In this document: piece after piece, positions 1 to 10,317 of the stretch
Numbering within the stretch: the first letter of the stretch is position 1
Layout: each line of letters starts with the position of its first letter
DNA from: Ichthyophis bannanicus
Lineage: Eukaryota > Chordata > Amphibia > Gymnophiona > Ichthyophiidae
Assembly (NCBI GenBank): GCA_033557465.1
Contig: CM066043.1
Span: 107,498,278 to 107,562,277, forward strand
DNA length: 64,000 nucleotides
Direction: 5' to 3'
The notes under the pieces: model-generated
Seen by the model: the letters and a program-made list of their open reading frames with translations, nothing else
Told to the model about the DNA's origin: nothing
Database searches by the model: none
Translations under genes and position numbers: made by a program

Positions 1-1686
1 CCTCAATACGTCCCCTATTAAAGAACAACCAGATCGACCCGAAGAAGGAAGAATCATACCGTCCAATCTCCAGCATCCCGCTGCTTGCCAAAATACTGGA
101 GAAAGAGACTCAACGCCAAATTCAGCAATATATTGATACATCCTCCCCTCTTGATCCGTGCCAACATGGATTTAGGGAAATGCATGGAGTCGAGACTCTC
201 ATGACCTCCTTAATCAACACGCTCATCTGTGAGATCAACAACATAAGGTCTGGCGTCGCCATGATCTTCCTTGACATATCCGCGGCGTTTGACTCAGTAG
301 ACCATAACATACTACTAGCACGACTCTACGAAAAGGGTATACAAGGCCTAGCATGGAACTGGTGCAAAACATACCTTGAAGATCGTTGGCAACATGTTTG
401 CATTGACTCCAGAACATCCGAACCATTCCTCCAAACGCAAGGGGTTCCACAAGGCTCCTCCTTATCGGCACTCCTCTTCAACATATATATGCAGCCGATT
501 TGCCAAATCACCAAATCCTTTAATGTCTCCTGCCTTATTTACGCAGACGACATGCTTATCTACACCCCGTTTGATATAACAAGTCCAAATTACACTAACC
601 TAACCAACTGTTTCAATGCAATAGCGGATTGGCTCTTAGATCAAAACATGCGAATCAATTTCAAAAAGACGGAAGTTTTATTGGTCACTAGAAACAAGCT
701 CTTCTCCCCCCTGCATATCTTAAGGTACGGGACGCTGAGCTCCCAATCAAGAATACAATTCGTTACCTAGGTGTGATCCTTGATCAACGACTGGATTTTA
801 CCTCCCACATAAAAAATACAGTAAAAAAGATTTACTTCAAGATAAAAACATTACGCCACCTAAGACCCATGCTAGAATACAATGATTTCCGCTCAATATT
901 CCAAGCAATAGTCACCCCTCACTTTGACCATGCGAATATTGTATTATATGGTCTTCCAAAGAACACTATAAACCCCCTGCAACTAGCAATGAATGCTGCG
1001 GCTCGCATCCTAGTTGGAGCATCAAAGAGAGACCATATTACACCAATCCTTAGGGACCTTCACTGGCTCCCTATAGAATGTAGAATTAGCTATAAAGCTC
1101 TCCTCATTACATTCAAGGCCTTCAACAAATTATCACCAGCAACGACTTCAGATCTCATCAGTCTAACTCCCAATAGAAGATCGAGGAGACCATTTGCCGA
1201 AAACACCCTAATCATTCCGAGTGATTCCACAAATTGGTCCCAATCATCGATCAACAGAGCATTCAAATTCTATGCGCCTAGAGGTTGGAATAAACTTCAG
1301 CCAGATATTAGAGCAATACGTGACATGAAGCAGTTCAGAAAGCTATCAAGCACTACCTCTTCACTGAATACTTCCAGCCACCGTAATGCTATCTAATATA
1401 TCAAAAGACAGTCTAATAGCCAGAAGCATAAACACTACACCCTAGAATTAAGAAATTTTGGATTTAATTACAGCTGTACACTATATTCTCTGCTCTGTTA
1501 GTTGTTTTATACAAACAGTCAATCATTATTGTATTGTAGATAGTTACCCTTGTTGACCAAGTTTTCTGCCCTGTTATCTGTAACTCATACGTATTTCAAA
1601 TGTACTGAGATTGTTCTGTTCTATGTAAACCGCGCTGATGATAAATAGCGCGGTATATAAGAGACTTTAAATAAATAAATAAATAA
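1..1686 (+). mobile_element. L2-like non-LTR retrotransposon, 3' half
   Basis: The element enters from the left window edge. It contains the reverse transcriptase C-terminal half, a ~250-bp 3' untranslated region, then a terminal hairpin (CCGCGCT at 1630-1636 pairing with AGCGCGG at 1647-1653) and an AAATAAATAAAT tail ending near 1686. The same hairpin and tail recur at 7,554-7,616, 20,495-20,573 and, inverted, at 44,481-44,543, so it is the 3' end of an active-looking LINE family. Assignment to the L2/CR1 group rests on the protein and the short tandem tail rather than poly-A. It abuts an internal part of a hAT-like element at 1687, so it probably inserted into that element. Confidence 0.8.
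3..1396 (+). pseudogene. LINE reverse transcriptase (3' part), frameshifted
   Basis: One frame is open from the window edge to 770 and shows RT block signatures: YRPISSIP, DPCQHGFR, FLDISAAFDSV (catalytic Asp), GVPQGSSLSALLFN and YADDML (catalytic Asp pair). The protein continues in another frame at 773-1396 with the LINE C-terminal region (DLHWLPIE and a final WNKL). The shift near 760-775 breaks the gene. The 5' endonuclease domain lies outside the window. Its closest relative here is the uninterrupted LINE ORF at 45,070-46,218 (minus), which shares block order and wording. Non-functional. Confidence 0.8.
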
Positions 1687-2186
1687 GTTTGGCTTTTGGG
1701 ATTCCCAGTTTAATTATTGTCTTCCTGTTTCTAAATTGTGATTACTTGTTTGGTGATGGTCTATGTTCTGCATGTGTAACTGAGCTGAGGTGTTCTGTTT
1801 ATATAATTCCTATTTGACATTGCCACTTGTTCTCTTTCCCCAGTAGGTCATGTATTCTTGTTCTATGAAATGTATTGGTTTAATATTTGCAGTGTTGCCT
1901 TTTGATTGGTAGAGTATGGTTCTTTGTGAGTCCTGGTAGTGCTGTTAGGATACGGCGGGTTTGCTATGGGTTCTAAATGGGCAGTGTTTGTAGTAGTAGT
2001 TCCTAATGTGTCTGGCAGTTGGCACTGGATTATAGTAATGTAGAAATCTTTTAGTCTTTCTTTATCCATACACTCATTAAGAGGCACGTTTACTAAAAGT
2101 TAGTATATGGTAACATTATGCAAATATTTATGCAAATGAGGTCCCTTATGCAAATGAGGCCCCGCACCCCCCTTGGGCCGCCCCTG
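1687..2186 (-). mobile_element. hAT-like element, truncated second copy
   Basis: Read on the minus strand from 2186 this begins CAGGGGCGGCCC and matches the start of the complete element at 8,007 for about 500 bp. It includes the ATGCAAAT-rich leader and the small ORF. Homology stops at 1687, exactly where the tail of the upstream LINE begins, so the remainder of this copy was separated by LINE insertion and should lie left of the window. Confidence 0.7.
1863..2087 (-). CDS. small ORF of the hAT-like element (copy 1), unknown function
   Basis: This 74-codon ORF is the same reading frame as 8,131-8,481 in the complete element. Both begin with a Met-x-Leu-Asn-Glu-Cys start and share ERLKDFYITIIQCQ. 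The two copies differ by scattered substitutions and by a Thr/Asn-rich stretch, yet both stay open, and copy 1 stops earlier. No conserved domain, signal peptide or membrane segment is visible. It is not a transposase fragment that I recognise. It may be a chance ORF kept in a young repeat. Confidence 0.35.
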   Translation of the reverse strand: MPLNECMDKERLKDFYITIIQCQLPDTLGTTTTNTAHLEPIANPPYPNSTTRTHKEPYSTNQKATLQILNQYIS

Positions 2187-2243
2187 CTGGGGGCCCACAA
2201 TTTTTGTTGGTGTAGGGCCTCACTCAAGGTAAATCCGGCCCTG
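2187..2243 (-). repeat. possible terminus of a second hAT-like element
   Basis: Read on the minus strand from 2243 the sequence starts CAGGGCCGGATTTACC, a typical hAT terminal pattern, and runs directly into the other hAT end at 2186. It may be the target into which that element inserted, or a short terminal remnant. No matching second end or 8-bp duplication was located. Confidence 0.3.
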
Positions 2244-2439
2244 CTCAGCGGCATTCCGGCTGTGCTGCGAATGTTGGATTTTCACTTCCATTGCCACAAA
2301 AGTGAAAATCTGGGGTTAAGGGGTCGGTGGGCAGGGCTACGTGGCTACAGCGCTTAGCCCTGACCAACTGAAAACTGAGCCCTATAAGCTTAGGATGGTG
2401 TGTCCTTTAAAGTATACCTTGGAAGCCACTCAGACTTTG

Positions 2440-2612
2440 GTGTAAACCATGTTAAATGCCCTTCGAATATTGGGCCCTTGTAGTTTATTCTTATTGGGTT
2501 TACCTAATAATGTGTTGTGTCCTTTGCAGATGACAGTACTGATTTTATATTTTATTGTAAACCGCTTTGATGTTTTATTCTAGAAGCAGTATATCAAATT
2601 TTAATAAATGAA
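2440..2612 (+). mobile_element. L2-like LINE/SINE 3' tail
   Basis: A diverged version of the family 3' end: AAACCGCTTTGATG, then an imperfect complement (AGCAGTATA) and a TTTTAATAAATGAAA tail. Only the last ~170 bp are recognisable. No coding part is visible. The region 2,244-2,440 holds nothing I can identify. Confidence 0.45.
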
Positions 2613-2644
2613 ATCTGCTGCTTGAGTGATTTGGGGGTTTTTGT

Positions 2645-3070
2645 AGGTCTGTTCATATCACTCCAGCTCTTATTGCTTTACATTGGTTTCTTGTGTTGCA
2701 TAGAATTCAATTTAAATATGTAAGTTTGATTTATAGGTTTCCGTCTTCTATGCTTTCTACTGGATTGCCTCAATTTTTTCAATGGTACGTCCCCTCTCAT
2801 ATGTTGCTTTCCATTTTTCAGGATCTTTTATTAGTTTGTTACATCAACTCTCTGCATAAGGCAACTATACATAGCTATCTTTTTCTCTGTGAGGGGGCTG
2901 GTACTTGAAAATCGGTTCCTCAGCATATGAGGGATGTGTCTTCTTACTTGACTTTTCATGTAATTTAAAGGTTTACTGTAGTTCTTTAAGAAAGTCTATT
3001 CTGCTTGATTTCTTTTTGGAGATGTATGTAGTTTACCTTTTTGTTTGTGTTATTCAATTGTGTATGTTGC
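2645..3070 (+). pseudogene. degenerate LINE C-terminal fragment
   Basis: Broken frames contain a recognisable LINE RT tail motif (ITPALIALHWF then RIQFKY), which corresponds to the 'His-Ile-Thr-Pro...Leu-His-Trp-Leu-Pro' block of the complete LINE ORFs here. Several stops and shifts interrupt it. It ends where the ATTG duplication of the next element begins (3071). Confidence 0.4.
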
Positions 3071-3074
3071 ATTG

Positions 3075-4468
3075 TGTGGGGGCCCCTAGCCCAGGCCACG
3101 GCCTATAGGTATAGGGGTGCCCCTGTTTAGTTTTTGAATAAAGAATTATTTGTCCTCGTCGAGAGCTTGGGGCTGCTGGGACTTGTAGTTGTGCTACCAC
3201 TTAAAAACAGTAGTATTGAGAACCGAGGGCTTTTTTTTCAAAAGACACACAGGAATTTATTTCCTTCTTTTCACAAGCATACAGCTCAAACCAAACAACA
3301 GGATTCTTCTCCAAAACAAATGATCCTCAGGAAAATCACACAAAAACCCAACAGTGAAATTGCTTTAGCTGGCCTTCACAACATGCGTAGCTGTTTCTCA
3401 AACATACAGCAATAAACACAGTTTCTTCTCTTCAAATCAAAGTAAATGTCTTTTCTTCTTTCAACAGGGTACTTAGCAATTCAGGCTAGAATCATTCTCC
3501 CTGTCTTACTCACTGCTTTTGGTGGTTTTCAGGTTACAGACTTTTTTCTTTAACCAGCAGCTTTATTCTGCCTTTTTGCACCATGAACAGTCCATTAATA
3601 AATCCTCTGAGTCAGAATCAGGTTCAACAGATTCTACCTGCATTTCCTCCGGGTTTTCAACCAGTATGTCTGGCTCTAAGCCTTCATGCAATGCTTCTTG
3701 CTTGAAACTCTCTAAGAGCTCCTGAATTCTCCTCCACTGGGGCTTCTTACTAGGAAAAGAGTTTTCACCTGGAGTGAGAAGGTTCTTCTCCTGACTCAAA
3801 CGCCAGAGTGCCTCTAACTGGCTTAGGTCACTCTTAGATATATTTTTATCCACCCACCTTCTAGGAACTTGAATCTTTTTAGCTGGTCCATGTACTGGAG
3901 GAACTGCACCTTGTCCCTTGTCTGCACTTCTTTCAGCTACAGCTCTACTGGCTTCAGAACCAATTGCAGTTTCCCTGCAAGCCTGGCTCTCTTTCTGGGT
4001 GCTACTTTCACCTCTGAAATCCCCCTGGAAATCTCCATCATTCTCCTCTTTGGTGAGTTCTCTGGGTCTTTCCCTGGTGCTTCTCCCTCCACGGAAGTCT
4101 GCAGTGCTCTCTCTAGTCAGCTCTCTCGTGTGCTGCTCTCTCCCTGAGTACTGCTCTCTTGTGGAATCCTCTCTCCAGCCAGTGCTGGTCCTGGTGCTGG
4201 GGCTGGGCCTGTTCTCACATGTTTCTCTGGGTTTATAAGGCTGCCTTTTCCCTAACTTGCACTGTCCCTTACCCAGGTGTCTCTCATTATCCTCCAAGCC
4301 TGCCCTTAGATCAGCAGAGCTTGGGTGTGGCTTAGCTTCAGTAAGCGCGTGTTTTTTCCCTTTGCCTGCACCCTGAAAGCTATAGATACCTTGCCTGTCT
4401 CCTTCCTTAAAGGTAGATTTAAAATTTTCCTTTGTTTGCATGGGCTCAGTCATGCTCTCCTCATCACA
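3075..4468 (-). mobile_element. long solo-LTR-like unit with internal ORF (copy 1)
   Basis: Read on the minus strand the unit starts TGTGATGAGG and ends CCCCCACA, giving TG...CA ends. It is flanked by a perfect 4-bp direct repeat ATTG (3071-3074 and 4469-4472). It is 1,394 bp, almost the same length as the unit at 37,425-38,817. Both have an ORF starting near the 5' edge at an aligned CTGAGCC-ATG context and an ACTACAA...CCCAGC motif about 100 bp from the 3' edge. No internal retroviral genes are next to it, so it is best read as a solo LTR of a retrovirus-type element with a very long coding LTR. Confidence 0.6.
3563..4453 (-). CDS. LTR-encoded ORF, Met-Asp-Cys-x-x-Cys tail family (copy 1)
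   Basis: Intact 296-codon ORF. The N-terminal two thirds are hydrophilic and low complexity, rich in Arg/Glu/Ser/Thr (repeated TRE, RGG and RE patterns), and probably disordered. The C-terminal third has a predicted helical stretch (SQLEALWRLSQEKN, RRIQELLESFKQEALH), an acidic segment (DSDSEDLL) and the final MDCSWCKKAE. The order helix, acidic patch, MDCxxC is repeated in the ORFs at 37,452-38,357 and 42,168-42,716. No signal peptide or membrane segment. Function unknown; a gag-like or accessory role is possible but unproven. Confidence 0.55.
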   Translation of the reverse strand: MTEPMQTKENFKSTFKEGDRQGIYSFQGAGKGKKHALTEAKPHPSSADLRAGLEDNERHLGKGQCKLGKRQPYKPRETCENRPSPSTRTSTGWREDSTREQYSGREQHTRELTRESTADFRGGRSTRERPRELTKEENDGDFQGDFRGESSTQKESQACRETAIGSEASRAVAERSADKGQGAVPPVHGPAKKIQVPRRWVDKNISKSDLSQLEALWRLSQEKNLLTPGENSFPSKKPQWRRIQELLESFKQEALHEGLEPDILVENPEEMQVESVEPDSDSEDLLMDCSWCKKAE

Positions 4469-4879
4469 ATTGTAACCACTTAGAAAGTTTGCTGATGGGT
4501 GGAATAAATATTGTTAAAACAAACAAACAAACAAACAAATAAATCTCCAAGGTCCTTCCCAAAGAGGAAGCAGCCCTTGAAGGGAGGTTTGCATAGTCGC
4601 AGCTTGGAGGCTGCATCAGCTGACCAGTTGCAGAGCCAGAACCGCCACTTGTCCACTACTACCACTGCCATAGGCTTAAAAGAGATCCTGATGAGGTTGT
4701 ACAGGGCATCGGCCACATAACTGGCCACTGACTCCAATCTCGCAACCTCCAAGCTGTCCAGCAATTGCTTTACCCAGCATAAGAGAGGTTGAGCCAAACC
4801 TGTGCACAGCACAGCTTGAGAGCCTGAAGCCATAAAGACCTCGATGCCAGTTGAAGGACTGATTCCATCTGCAGGATGC

Positions 4880-5667
4880 CTGCAAGCTAAAGCCCTCATG
4901 AAACAAGTGGAGGAGCTCAGAGAAGAGGTGTTGAGGTTGAGAAGCATTTGAAACAGCGAGAAATACATTAATGAGATGCTTCTTGAAACATCCAAGCTCT
5001 CTGACAGAGGTGAAGATGGGAGGCTTCAGAATGAAGAGAGTTGGACATGAGTCACCAGAGCCTGCAGAATCAACACTCCAACTCCTCCAGCCCTTGAATT
5101 GAAGAACCAGTATGCAGCTCTGGAAGTGGAGGAGGTGAAAGCATCCTAGGAAAGAGAAGAACAGAGTTCATGCACCCCAAAGTTGCAGAATCAGTGACTA
5201 CAAGGATGCAAAGGGTAGTGGTGGTTGGTGACTTTCTTCTAAGGGGTACTGAGGTGTCCATCTGCCGACCAGACTTGATGTCCAGAGAAGTGTTTTGTCT
5301 GCCAGGTGCCAAAATCTGAGATGTTAAGGAGAGTTTGTCGAGAATCATCAAGCCTACTGACTATTATCCAATGTTGCTCATCCATGTTGACACAAATTAT
5401 ACTGTTAGGTATTCCTCTGAGCATATCAAAAGTGACTTCATGGCCCTGGGACAGAGGGTGAAGCAGATTGGTGCACATGTGGTATTCTTTTCAGTCATCC
5501 CTGTTGAGGGTAAAGGCCGAGGCAGAGAAGCTCGCATCCTGGAGATGAATGCATGGCTGCATGGATGGTGTCCTGGACCATGGGATGATGTTCCAAGGAC
5601 TGCAGAGCAGAGATGGCATCCATCTGTCCAAGAGGGGTCAAAGTGTCTTCAGCAGCTGACTGGCTAA
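4880..5667 (+). pseudogene. CR1 LINE ORF1 (coiled coil plus SGNH esterase), broken
   Basis: Around 4,880-5,040 a heptad-like stretch (QVEELREEVLRLRS) marks the ORF1 coiled coil. From about 5,210 the esterase domain reads VVVGDFLLRG (block I with Ser replaced by Phe in GDS), LPGAKI, a stop, then LIHVDTNYTV (the Gly-Thr-Asn block) and the region ending RWHPSVQEGSKCL. Stops near 5,000 and 5,320 break the frame, and the nucleophilic Ser is lost. CR1-type ORF1 proteins are known to carry this lipolytic fold. The region 4,473-4,880 contains an (AAAC)n run at 4,519-4,546 and nothing else identifiable. Confidence 0.7.
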
Positions 5668-6022
5668 CCTACTGAAGATGGCTTTAAACTAGATTTGTTG
5701 GGGATGGGTGAAGAAAGTCCACAGGTAAGTGAAAGATTAAATACCTCTGTAGAAATGGGTGAAAGGGGTAACTTCTAGAAAGCGGTGCGAATAAATGTCT
5801 GTAGGATGGGAAATAAGATCTCAGATGTTGAGGCTAACTTCCCTAGTTACCCGTGTAAAGGCCTCATCCGGGCTTTTCAAAGGGCACCTACATGGGTCGT
5901 GCCCTTTGAAAATCCCTGATATGTCCCTAATGTGCCAAGATGCTATCTGCATAGCATCGGGGCGTGTTGGGATGTTCCAGGGCGGAGCAGAGGCAGGCCA
6001 TGACGCTATCTATGGAGCACTG

Positions 6023-6125
6023 ATTTTCGATGCTACACAGTTAGCACTCTGTGCCTTAAAGATAGGTGTGGGAAAACCTCGCCTATCTTTAAGGTGCTGG
6101 GGCTAACCGTGTAGCATTGAAAATT
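6023..6125. repeat. ~103-bp near-perfect palindrome
   Basis: ATTTTCGATGCTACAC at 6023 is mirrored by GTGTAGCATTGAAAAT ending at 6124. The inner arm CCTTAAAGATAGG pairs with CCTATCTTTAAGG around an AAAA loop. It ends exactly where LINE homology resumes at ~6,126, so it is probably the end of a short foldback element occupying about 5,820-6,125. No target duplication was identified. Confidence 0.6.
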
Positions 6126-7338
6126 GGTGACCACATTGACCTACACGCCCCTCTGGATCCTCATCAACATGGTTTTCGCCCAGATCACAGTGTAGAGACA
6201 CTCCTCATCCATCTATTTGATAATCTTCTCAAAGGTATTGGCAACATAAGAAGAGGTTTCCTATTAATCTTCGTCGACATATCATCTGCCTTTGACACAG
6301 TCTCCCACAACATCCTCCTGGAGCGACTGTCATCAATTGGGATCCAGGACATCACCCTTAAGTGGTTCCAGTCATATCTCGAAGACAGACAGCAGACAGT
6401 CAAATCTGGTCCACTCACCTCAACAACTTTCCACACTGTCCAAGGAGTTCCTCAAGGATCTTTGCTCTCTGCCCTCCTATTTTCATATATGTACAGCCAA
6501 TTTGCAACATTTTCAAGAAACACAACATACAATATGCCATATATGCAGATGTATCATGGCCTACACACCAATACAGTTAGACTCTCCAGACCTCACTACA
6601 ATGTCAAACTGTTTCCACGACATGAAAATATGGCTTACCGAAAACAACCTCAACATTAACATCAAGAAAACAGAAGCAATAATCATTACAAGGAACACTG
6701 AATTCAACTCACCTGCTTCAATCAAAATCTCCAACTCACAAATCACAATAAAAGATGAACTCCGTTACCTAGGTGTCATTATAGACAAGAACCTCGATCT
6801 ACAAGCTCACATTAACAAAATCTCCAAGTCTTCCTTCCACAAGCTTGCAACAATTATTAGTCTAAAACCTCTCATAAGTCAAGAACACTTCCTCAGAGTA
6901 TGTCAGTCCATCATAACGCCATCTCTGGATTACTGTAATGTTCTATTACAAGGACTGCCTAAACAAACGATTCAACCCCTGCAACTGGTCCAAAACACCG
7001 CTGCCCGAACCGTCATGGGATCATCCCGACAAGAACGAATAACGCCCCTCCTGCACCAACTGCATTGGCTACCAATAACACTACGTGTCAAGTATAAATC
7101 TGCCCTGACCATCTTTAAGATCAAAAACAACTTCACAGCCGGAAGTCTCCAAGACCTCATGTGCACCAAACCTAACAGACATATGAGAAACAGCGACATC
7201 AATACCATACCAACACCCAAATTGTTCACAAAAACCAAACAAACTACTTCTAAGAGAGCTGTCTTGCTTACCGCGCCCTCTATCTGGAACAATCTCCCAG
7301 AGAAAATGAGAACCACCAAAGACATAAAGGAATTCTGA
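6126..7338 (+). pseudogene. LINE reverse transcriptase, frameshifted
   Basis: RT blocks are spread over two frames. The first (to about 6,480) has DPHQHGFRPDHSVETL, FVDISSAFDTVSHN and GVPQGSLLSALLF. After a shift near 6,480-6,560 the catalytic box is damaged (the second frame reads YADVSW where YADD is expected). From about 6,590 to 7,338 the frame is open with YLGVIIDKNL, LDYCNVLLQGLP, LHQLHWLP and IWNNLPE blocks. It stops in the LINE C-terminus. Loss of the second catalytic Asp and the shift make it inactive. Confidence 0.75.
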
Positions 7339-7616
7339 AAACAGCTCAAGACTCTACTTTTCATAGAACACTTCAACGAAACCTGATTGCCCCTTCCCTT
7401 ATGGACAATTACACACACATTTGTACATAAGTTTAACGTTAACACTCCCAGTTTCCCCTATCCCTTTTGTGAATACCAATGAAGTTAATCTGTAATTGGT
7501 TAAGCGTTGTTTCCCTGTTGTAAGTTCACTGTAAACTGAAGTTTTATTGTAAACCGCCTTGATTCAAGATAAGGCGGTATAGAAAAATTGTTAAATAAAT
7601 AAAATAAATAAATAAA
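6126..7616 (+). mobile_element. L2-like LINE, 5'-truncated
   Basis: The unit begins inside RT and ends with the family hairpin (CCGCCTT 7554-7560 pairing with AAGGCGG 7571-7577) and a TTAAATAAATAAAATAAAT tail near 7,616. It belongs to a different subfamily from the LINE at 1-1,686, as both the protein and the hairpin stem differ. Directly downstream lies a mariner remnant in which transposase coding is cut by the tail, so this LINE inserted into it. Confidence 0.8.
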
Positions 7617-7836
7617 CTTTGTCTTCATTCCTGCTCGTGGATGGCCTTTCAGAACGTTCGTCACTTTCAACAATTTGGTGGCCCTCATGGAAATGTTTGT
7701 ACCAGTCATAAACTCGAGCACAACTCATGCATTCATCGCCTTTCACTTGCTGTAACTTGTCATAAGTCTCTTTGCACGAATCTCCAAGTTTCTGGCAGAA
7801 TTTAATGCAAATTCGCTGTTTAATTTTTTCACTCAT
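7617..7836 (-). pseudogene. mariner transposase N-terminal fragment
   Basis: The frame from 7836 reads an N-terminal helix-turn-helix region typical of mariner/SETMAR-type transposases (RICIKFCQKLGDS, YDKLQQVKGDECMS, VYDWYKHFHEGHQ, DERSERPSTS). It is truncated at 7,617 by the LINE tail. The catalytic D,D34D region is absent. It is a different mariner lineage from the one at 60,100-61,422. The non-coding remainder to about 7,998 is likely its terminal region, but the inverted end could not be fixed. Confidence 0.65.
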
Positions 7837-8130
7837 CGTAAATCTGATGAACTACTTTTACATGATACCAAACATCACATGATTAAAAAAAGTACAGGTG
7901 TGCTGCAGCCACGCTACACGCTACACTCTGCACATGCCCAGCACATAACTAGGTCACTGCATGCTTAATAGCATCGTGGTGTGATGTATTGTTATATAGC
8001 TACACACAGGGGCGACCCAAGGGGGGTGCGGGGCCATGTGCGGAGACTCGGTGCGGGGCCTCATTTGCATAAGTGACCTTATTTGCATAAATATTTGCAT
8101 AATGTTACCATACACTAACTTTTAGTAAAC

Positions 8131-8481
8131 ATGTCTCTTAATGAGTGTATAGAGAAAGAAAGACTAAAAGATTTCTACATTACTATAATCCAGTGCCAAC
8201 CGCCAGGCACATTAGGAACTACTACAAACGCTGCCCATTTAGAACCCATAGCAAACCTGCCGTATCCTGACAGCATTACCAGGACTCACAAAGCACCATA
8301 CCCTACCTATCAAAAGGCAACACTGCAAATATTAAACCAATACATTTCAGAGAATACTGGGGAAAGAGAACAAGTGGCAATGTCAAATAGGAATTACATA
8401 AATAGAATACCTCAGCTCAGTTACACATGCATAGACCATCACCAAACAAGGAATCACAATTTAGAAACAGGAAGGCAATAA
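8131..8481 (+). CDS. small ORF of the hAT-like element (copy 2), unknown function
   Basis: A 116-codon ORF starting 124 bp inside the element. It shares its first ~75 codons with the ORF at 1,863-2,087 (minus), then continues with EREQVAMSNRNYINRIPQ and a His-rich end. It is polar, has no cysteine cluster, no hydrophobic segment and no recognised domain. Retention of an open frame in both copies is suggestive, but the copies are close relatives, so it may not reflect selection. Confidence 0.35.
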   Translation: MSLNECIEKERLKDFYITIIQCQPPGTLGTTTNAAHLEPIANLPYPDSITRTHKAPYPTYQKATLQILNQYISENTGEREQVAMSNRNYINRIPQLSYTCIDHHQTRNHNLETGRQ

Positions 8482-8989
8482 TTAAACTGGGAACCCCAAA
8501 AGCCAAACTTGGAATGTACAACAACACTGTAGAAATAAAACTATAAATTAATTTCCTCTTGTACCAAACAAAGCGCAGACGTTAATGATGCACATTTCCC
8601 AGAGCTTTCATATTCCAGCTAATAAATTCAAAATAAAGAGATATCTTTCTACCTTTTGTGCATTTTTTTCAGTTGCAATTGCTCCAGCCACTTTCTTCTG
8701 GTTTCTTCATGTTTTCTGCTAACTGTCCATCGTCTGCTGTCCATTTGTTCTTTCTTCTCTCTTCTAGTTTTTTTTTCCATTCTCTCTCTCTACATCTGCT
8801 TTGACATACTAATCTTTCTCCATTTGCTCTTTCCTCATTCCTATTTCATCCATACAAATTTTACCCCTCCATCCTCAATCCCCACTTACTCTCCCAATAC
8901 CCGGCCAATTGTAGATTTTTCATCCCTCCCACACAAAATATTTTTCCCCTCTCCATTTTACTCTCCCAGCCCCATCCCATTGTAATCCT

Positions 8990-10310
8990 CCCCCAACATC
9001 AGCTCCCTTCTAGTTCCAGTCTCACCCAGCATCCATTCCCTTCTAGTCCCTGCATCAGCCCATTTCCAGTCCTAGCCCCCCATCAACCCATTTCCAGTCC
9101 TAGCTCCCCCATCCATTTTCAGTCTGAGTCCCTTCATCAGCTCATTTCCAATCCTAGCTCCATCAGCCCATTTCTAGTCATTTCCTAGCCCCACCATCAG
9201 CCCATGTCAAATTCTAGCTCCCCTCCACTCAGCCCAATTCCAGTCCAAGCCCCCCATGAGCCTACTTCCAGTTCTAGCCCCTCCATGAGTCCATTTCAAT
9301 TCAAGCCCCCACCACAGCCCATTTCCAATCTTAGCTCCCCCCAACAGCCCATTTCCAGTCCTATCCTAGCTGCTCCATCAGCCCATTTTCAGTCCTAGCT
9401 CCCTTCCCTCACAGCCCATTTCCATTCCAAGCTCCCTCCCCATCAGCTATTTGCAGTTCAAGCCTCCCCTTCCACTCAGCCCATTTCCAGTCATAGCAAC
9501 CCCCCAACCCATTACCAGTCCTAGCCCCCCATCAACCCACTTCCAGTCCTAACCCCCCCATCACCCCATTTTCAGTTTAAGCCCCCCCTATAACCCATTA
9601 CCAGTCCTAACCCCCATCAGCCCACTTCCAGTCTTAACCCCATCAGCCCATTTCCAGTCAGCCCCCCATAGCTCATTGCTAGTCCTAAACCCCCTCCCAT
9701 CAGCCCACAGCCCATTACCAGTCCTAACCACATCAGCCCTCCTCAAGTCCTAACCCCTCCCCATCAGCCCATGTCCTATCCTAGCCCCCCATAGCCAATT
9801 ATCAGTCCTAACCCCCCCACCATAGCCCATTAGCAGTCCTAACCCCCCATCACCTCATTTCCAGACAGCCCCCATCAGCCCACAGCCCATTACCAGTCTT
9901 AACCCCCCCATAGCCCATTACCAGTCCTACCCCCCCCCAACAGCCCACAGCCCATTACCAGTCCTAACCCCTCCCCATCAGCCCATTTCCTGTCCTAGCC
10001 CCCCCATAGCCCATTACCAGTCCTAACCCCCCCATAGCCCATTACCAGTCCTAACCCCCATCACCCCATTTCCAGACAGCCCCCATCAGCCCACAGCCCA
10101 TTAGCAGTCTTAACACCCCCCCCCATAGCCCATTACCAGTCCTAACCCCTCCCCATCAGCCCATTTCCTGTCCTAGCCCCCCATAGCCCATTACCAGTCC
10201 TAACCCCCCATCGCTCCATTTCCAGACAGCCCCCATCAGCCCACAGCCCATTGCCAGTCTTAACCCCCCCCGCCCATTACCAGTCCTAACCCCCCCCCAT
10301 CGGCTTATGG
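8990..10310. repeat. C-rich minisatellite inside the hAT-like element
   Basis: About 28-35-bp units with the core CAGCCCATTTCCAGTCCTA followed by a C-run and ATCAGC repeat dozens of times. Unit length drifts, and higher-order blocks (for example units with CATTACCAGTCCTAACCCC) appear after about 9,480. ORFs in it are by-products of composition. There are no unique spacers, so it is not CRISPR-like. Confidence 0.9.
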
Positions 10311-10317
10311 CAAAATT

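Noticed and set aside
8990..10310. Regular repeats that could be read as a CRISPR-like array
   Set aside because: Units are adjacent tandem repeats with drifting length and no unique spacers, and the context is a vertebrate transposon.
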